From Streptomyces beigongshangae (GTDB lineage Bacteria > Actinomycetota > Actinomycetes > Streptomycetales > Streptomycetaceae): 64,000 nt of DNA. Each line of letters starts with the position of its first letter. Position 1 is the first letter of the stretch. Below, piece after piece: positions 61,051-64,000 of this stretch. The stretch spans positions 32,179-96,178 of the forward strand of contig NZ_JAHKJW010000012.1 of NCBI RefSeq assembly GCF_019710745.1. The letters run 5' to 3'. The notes under the pieces are model-generated. The model was not told the DNA's origin and made no database searches. It saw only the letters and a list, made by a program, of their open reading frames with translations. The position numbers and the translations under genes are program-made.

Positions 61051-61148
61051 TACAGGTGTAGATCCACGACGTTGTCCGTGTATATTCTTCCGATCACGGA
61101 AGTGTGATCGAGTCATCGTTCTCGGTCGAACGAGGAAAGGGGAACGGA

Positions 61149-62033
61149 GTGCGGCAGAACAGCAGCGGTGGAGGAACCACTCAGAAGCGAACCGCACGGC
61201 CACGCCACTATCTTATGTGCGAGCCGACCTTCTTCGACGTCTCTTATTCCATAAATCCGTGGATGGACCCCTCGCGCCCCACTTCCACAGAGCGCGGACT
61301 CACCCAATGGAAAACGCTGCACGACCTGCTGGTCGACCTGGGACACACGGTCGAGCTGGTGGAGCCCGTCGCCGGCCTGCCGGACATGGTGTATTCCGCC
61401 AACGGTGCGACGGTCGTGGACGGCCGTGCGCTGGTCGCCCGATTCCGTCACGAACAGCGGGCGGACGAGTCGGCGACATATCTGGAGTGGTTCCGGATAC
61501 GCGGCTGGGATTTCCGGCAGGCAGAGTACGTCAACGAGGGCGAGGGGGACTTCCTGTATGCGGGCGACGTTCTCCTGGCCGGCACGGGTTTCCGCAGCGA
61601 ACCGAAGGCGCACGGCGAAGTGCAGGAGTTCTTCGGCAAGCCGGTGCTAGGTCTGACACTGGTCGACGAAAGGTACTACCACCTCGACACAGCTCTTGCC
61701 GTGCTCGACGAAAATGAGATCATGTACAATCCCGGGGCTTTCTCTCCGCAGAGCAGGGCGTTACTTGCGGAACAGTTTCCCGATGCCATCCTGGCCGATG
61801 CGTACGACGCCGAGGTCTTCGGTCTCAACGCCGTGTCCGACGGCCTTCACGTGATCATTCCTCAGCAGGCCGAACGGCTGCCGGGCCAACTACGGGAACG
61901 AGGGTTCGTTCCCGTCGGCATTGACATGACCGAGCTGCTGAAAGGCGGAGGAGGTGCCAAGTGCTGCGTTCTGGAGCTCCGTGCACCTCTGGCGATTCCG
62001 CACAGTCCGAAGCGGGAGACCGAAAACGCGTAA
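61149..62033 (+). CDS. dimethylargininase-like hydrolase
   Basis: A 294-residue enzyme of the amidinotransferase-fold DDAH group. GTG 61149 follows AGGAAAGGGG. Conserved segments are MVYSANGATVVDGRALVARF, VNEGEGDFLYAGDVLLAGTG, the catalytic His in VDERYYHLDTALAVLDE and the nucleophile Cys in GGGGAKCCVLELRAP. Such enzymes hydrolyse N-methylated arginines or related guanidines to citrulline and could raise citrulline or ornithine supply for the adjacent hydroxylase and NRPS. Codon 205 (61761-61763) is TTA, so translation may depend on bldA. The last 15 residues are a variable tail. Confidence 0.88.
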   Translation: MRQNSSGGGTTQKRTARPRHYLMCEPTFFDVSYSINPWMDPSRPTSTERGLTQWKTLHDLLVDLGHTVELVEPVAGLPDMVYSANGATVVDGRALVARFRHEQRADESATYLEWFRIRGWDFRQAEYVNEGEGDFLYAGDVLLAGTGFRSEPKAHGEVQEFFGKPVLGLTLVDERYYHLDTALAVLDENEIMYNPGAFSPQSRALLAEQFPDAILADAYDAEVFGLNAVSDGLHVIIPQQAERLPGQLRERGFVPVGIDMTELLKGGGGAKCCVLELRAPLAIPHSPKRETENA

Positions 62034-62222
62034 ATCATGACGATGACGCAGGAAAGGGCTCGTCGAGAACTTATGGCTGTCCTGGCGACGGGACAGTCGA
62101 GAGCCGGATCGGAATTCCTCGGGAAGTGTCATTCCGGTTGAGTGATCGCGATCGGACCGCTAACGTTTCGAATCGATCGGACTGTGCCCATTTGTTCTGA
62201 AACGCAATGAAAGGAATGACCG

Positions 62223-62468
62223 GTGAGCGGTGACAACCCCTTCGACGATGCCGACGGCAGATTCTTCGTGCTGATGAACGACGAGGAGCAGTACTCGCTC
62301 TGGCCGACGTTTGCGCCGGTTCCGGACGGGTGGCGGGTCGTTTTCGGCGAGGACGGCAGGCAGCAGTGCCTCGACCACATCGAGGAGCACTGGACCGACC
62401 TCCGCCCGCGAAGCCTTCGCGATGCCATGGCTGCGCAGGAGAGCCAGGGCGTTGATTCTGTCCGCTGA
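62223..62468 (+). CDS. MbtH-family protein
   Basis: An 81-residue MbtH-like protein, a partner that folds or activates NRPS adenylation domains. GTG 62223 follows AAAGGAA. The family core is [40 protein letters not shown], and [15 protein letters not shown] with the conserved Trp residues. It lies between the hydrolase gene and the NRPS gene in the same direction. The 62034-62222 gap before it contains a 34-codon frame without a ribosome binding site, which I do not call. Confidence 0.95.
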   Translation: MSGDNPFDDADGRFFVLMNDEEQYSLWPTFAPVPDGWRVVFGEDGRQQCLDHIEEHWTDLRPRSLRDAMAAQESQGVDSVR

Positions 62469-62581
62469 GTACGCGCCCGATCCGCGGAATGGGAGCGGAA
62501 GCCGTCCCCGGTGTTCGGATGCCTCCCAAACGCTGCCTGGCGGAATCACCGTGGGCAATGAGAGCGAAGGGAGAGGATGAC

Positions 62582-64000
62582 ATGTCCGAGGGTCTGCTGA
62601 AATCCGATGCATTGCCCGACGGCGATCCGCGCGGTGCCGGCACCGGTGAGGGGACGGGGCCGGGTGACCGGCTCACCGAGGCTCACCTCGCTGAACAGCA
62701 TGCCTACTGGGCACATCGGCTCGATGGTCTTCCGGTACTGCGACTGCCGACCGACCGGCCACGGCCGACTGCGCCGGGCACGGCGCGCGCCGTCGCCGGG
62801 TTCCGGGTGCCTGCGGAGATCGTCGAGCAAGCGGACGCCCTGGCGAGCAGAGTCGGCGGAACACTGTTCACCGTCCTGCTCTCCGCGTCCCAGGTACTTT
62901 TCTCCCGCTACGGCAGGCAGCAGGACATTCCGCTGGCCACCATGGCGACCGGCCGTCTGCCGGGCCGTCCGGACGGCCGTTTCGCCAATGCCGTCGTCCT
63001 GCGGTCGGCCGTCCGGGCGGACGCCGCGTTCATGCGGTTGGCCGAACAGAACGTGCAGCTCGTCGAGGAAGCGATGGCCAACGCGGACCTGCCTTTCGCA
63101 GACTCCGTGAACACGTCGACGCCCAGTGGCACCGATCGTGGCTCCCCGCCCGCACCGGTGCTGGTGGTTCTGCGGGATGCCGGCGCGGCCGAGACGCCCC
63201 AGCCGTTCGACCTCACGATCGACTGCCGGCCGACCGGTACGGGTGAGCTTGCCGGCGCCCTCGTCTACGACCCGGAACTGTTCGAAGCGGCCACCGTCCA
63301 GCGGATGGCCCGGCACCTGACGGTGCTGCTGGCCGCCGCCGTGCGGGATCCGGTGACGCCGGTGGGCGACCTTCCTTTGCTGGGCGAGGAGGAGCGGCAC
63401 GCACTGCTCGGCGAGTGGGCCGTCAACCAGGTGGACCTGCCGGTATGGCCCTGCGTGCACGAGCTGGTCGGTGAGCGGGCCCGGTCGCAGCCCGACGCGG
63501 TCGCCGTGGTCGCCGGCGCAGGCTCGACGACCTACGGACAGTTGGACACCGCAGCCAACCGACTGGCTCATCTGCTGGTGTCCGGCGGAACCCGGCGGGG
63601 CGGTGTCGTCGCCGTGTGCCTGCCGCGTGGCCCGGAACTGGTCACCGCACTGCTCGCCGTCCTGCGCGCCGGCTGCGCCTATCTGCCGCTGGACCCCGGG
63701 TACCCGGCAGAACGGCTGGGCTTCATGCTCGCCGACGCCGACGCGTCGGTGTGCGTGACGCAGAGAGGGCTGGTCGGGAAGTTGCGTGAGGCGACCGACG
63801 CCGGCTTCGTCGTGCTCGACGAGCTGGAACGGGAACTGGCCGCCCAGCCCGCCGTGCCGCCGGACCTCGCGGTCTCCGGGCGTGACGCGGCGTACGTGAT
63901 CTACACGTCCGGCTCGACCGGCAGGCCGAAGGGAACAGTGGTCGAGCATCGTTCGATCACCCGGCTGTTGTGCGAGGCCGACTACATCCCGCTGCGACCC
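62582..64000 (+). CDS. non-ribosomal peptide synthetase, 5' part
   Basis: The open frame begins at ATG 62582 and runs off the right edge (473 codons visible). After a variable 30 residues it enters the middle of a condensation domain at EQHAYWAHRLDGLPVLRLPT and continues through the C-terminal lobe (GGTLFTVLLSASQVLFSRYG, RFANAVVLRSAV). The N-terminal lobe with HHxxxDG is absent, so this half domain cannot condense and the protein is probably the starter subunit. An adenylation domain follows from about residue 285: TYGQLDTAANRLAHLL, LAVLRAGCAYLPLDPGYP and AYVIYTSGSTGRPKGTV. The substrate-binding pocket lies beyond the window. MbtH immediately upstream likely assists this domain. Confidence 0.95.
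   Translation, partial: MSEGLLKSDALPDGDPRGAGTGEGTGPGDRLTEAHLAEQHAYWAHRLDGLPVLRLPTDRPRPTAPGTARAVAGFRVPAEIVEQADALASRVGGTLFTVLLSASQVLFSRYGRQQDIPLATMATGRLPGRPDGRFANAVVLRSAVRADAAFMRLAEQNVQLVEEAMANADLPFADSVNTSTPSGTDRGSPPAPVLVVLRDAGAAETPQPFDLTIDCRPTGTGELAGALVYDPELFEAATVQRMARHLTVLLAAAVRDPVTPVGDLPLLGEEERHALLGEWAVNQVDLPVWPCVHELVGERARSQPDAVAVVAGAGSTTYGQLDTAANRLAHLLVSGGTRRGGVVAVCLPRGPELVTALLAVLRAGCAYLPLDPGYPAERLGFMLADADASVCVTQRGLVGKLREATDAGFVVLDELERELAAQPAVPPDLAVSGRDAAYVIYTSGSTGRPKGTVVEHRSITRLLCEADYIPLRP

Noticed and set aside
62037..62141. 34-codon frame between the hydrolase gene and the mbtH gene
   Set aside because: No ribosome binding site precedes it and its composition is unremarkable; it probably is part of the leader of mbtH.

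Overview
The window is a 64 kb piece of a very GC-rich actinobacterial chromosome, almost certainly Streptomyces or a close relative. The evidence is the strong G/C at third codon positions, frequent GTG/TTG starts, GTGA/ATGA stop-start overlaps, an alditol oxidase of the Streptomyces AldO type, DUF2637 and RsbW-like ATPase genes, a DmdR/IdeR-type iron box, rare TTA (bldA) codons and long hairpin terminators without T-tracts. I see no rRNA, tRNA, CRISPR array, insertion sequence or prophage.

Left part (1-6.2 kb): a hypothetical gene; a PHP-family metallo-phosphoesterase-like protein with a His-rich N-terminus and a twin-arginine signal, plus an overlapping small partner; a VOC protein; an exported epoxide-hydrolase-like protein; a decayed methyltransferase; and an XRE-cupin regulator with its own palindrome. 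Next (6.7-15.2 kb) comes the most unusual locus: a tightly packed set encoding a TerB-like protein, a 19-residue peptide with a near-ideal ribosome binding site, a HEAT-SUMF1 (FGE-like) protein, a class II aldolase, a luciferase-like monooxygenase, two PLP aminotransferases, a PNPOx-like flavin protein and a P450. I do not recognise it as a known pathway. It reads as an undescribed small biosynthetic cluster in which the peptide is either a precursor or a translated attenuator leader.

15.2-26.9 kb: an MFS exporter, then a sugar-use unit (GH2 beta-galactosidase, two ABC permeases, a lipoprotein binding protein, a ROK regulator with operator-like sites), alditol oxidase and a D-2-hydroxyacid dehydrogenase. 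27-45.4 kb: mostly single genes. They include a radical SAM protein with unusual Cys spacing, a single polypeptide joining sigma-like, anti-sigma zinc-finger, membrane and cellulose-binding parts, RsgA preceded by a small peptide gene, an Ada-AlkA fusion with an eroded glycosylase active site followed by Ogt, a PP2C-like protein lacking expected acidic residues, an XRE/membrane protein, an RsbW-like ATPase, a DUF2637 protein, an iron-box-controlled FhuF-like reductase and a GntR regulator.

45.6-51.6 kb is a purine catabolism locus: a PucR regulator divergent from a three-subunit xanthine dehydrogenase. 51.6-55.8 kb holds a TOPRIM protein, an SRPBCC protein, a His/Met-rich membrane protein, an ECF sigma factor and a PRC-barrel stress protein. 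55.9-59.6 kb is a TetR-controlled DrrAB-type exporter with a DUF4097 protein and a striking operator array. From 59.6 kb to the right edge a non-ribosomal peptide cluster begins: ornithine N-hydroxylase, a dimethylargininase-like hydrolase, MbtH and an NRPS that starts with half a condensation domain and runs off the window. It may make a hydroxamate or piperazate peptide. TTA codons in the exporter ATPase gene and the hydrolase gene suggest developmental (bldA) control on this side.
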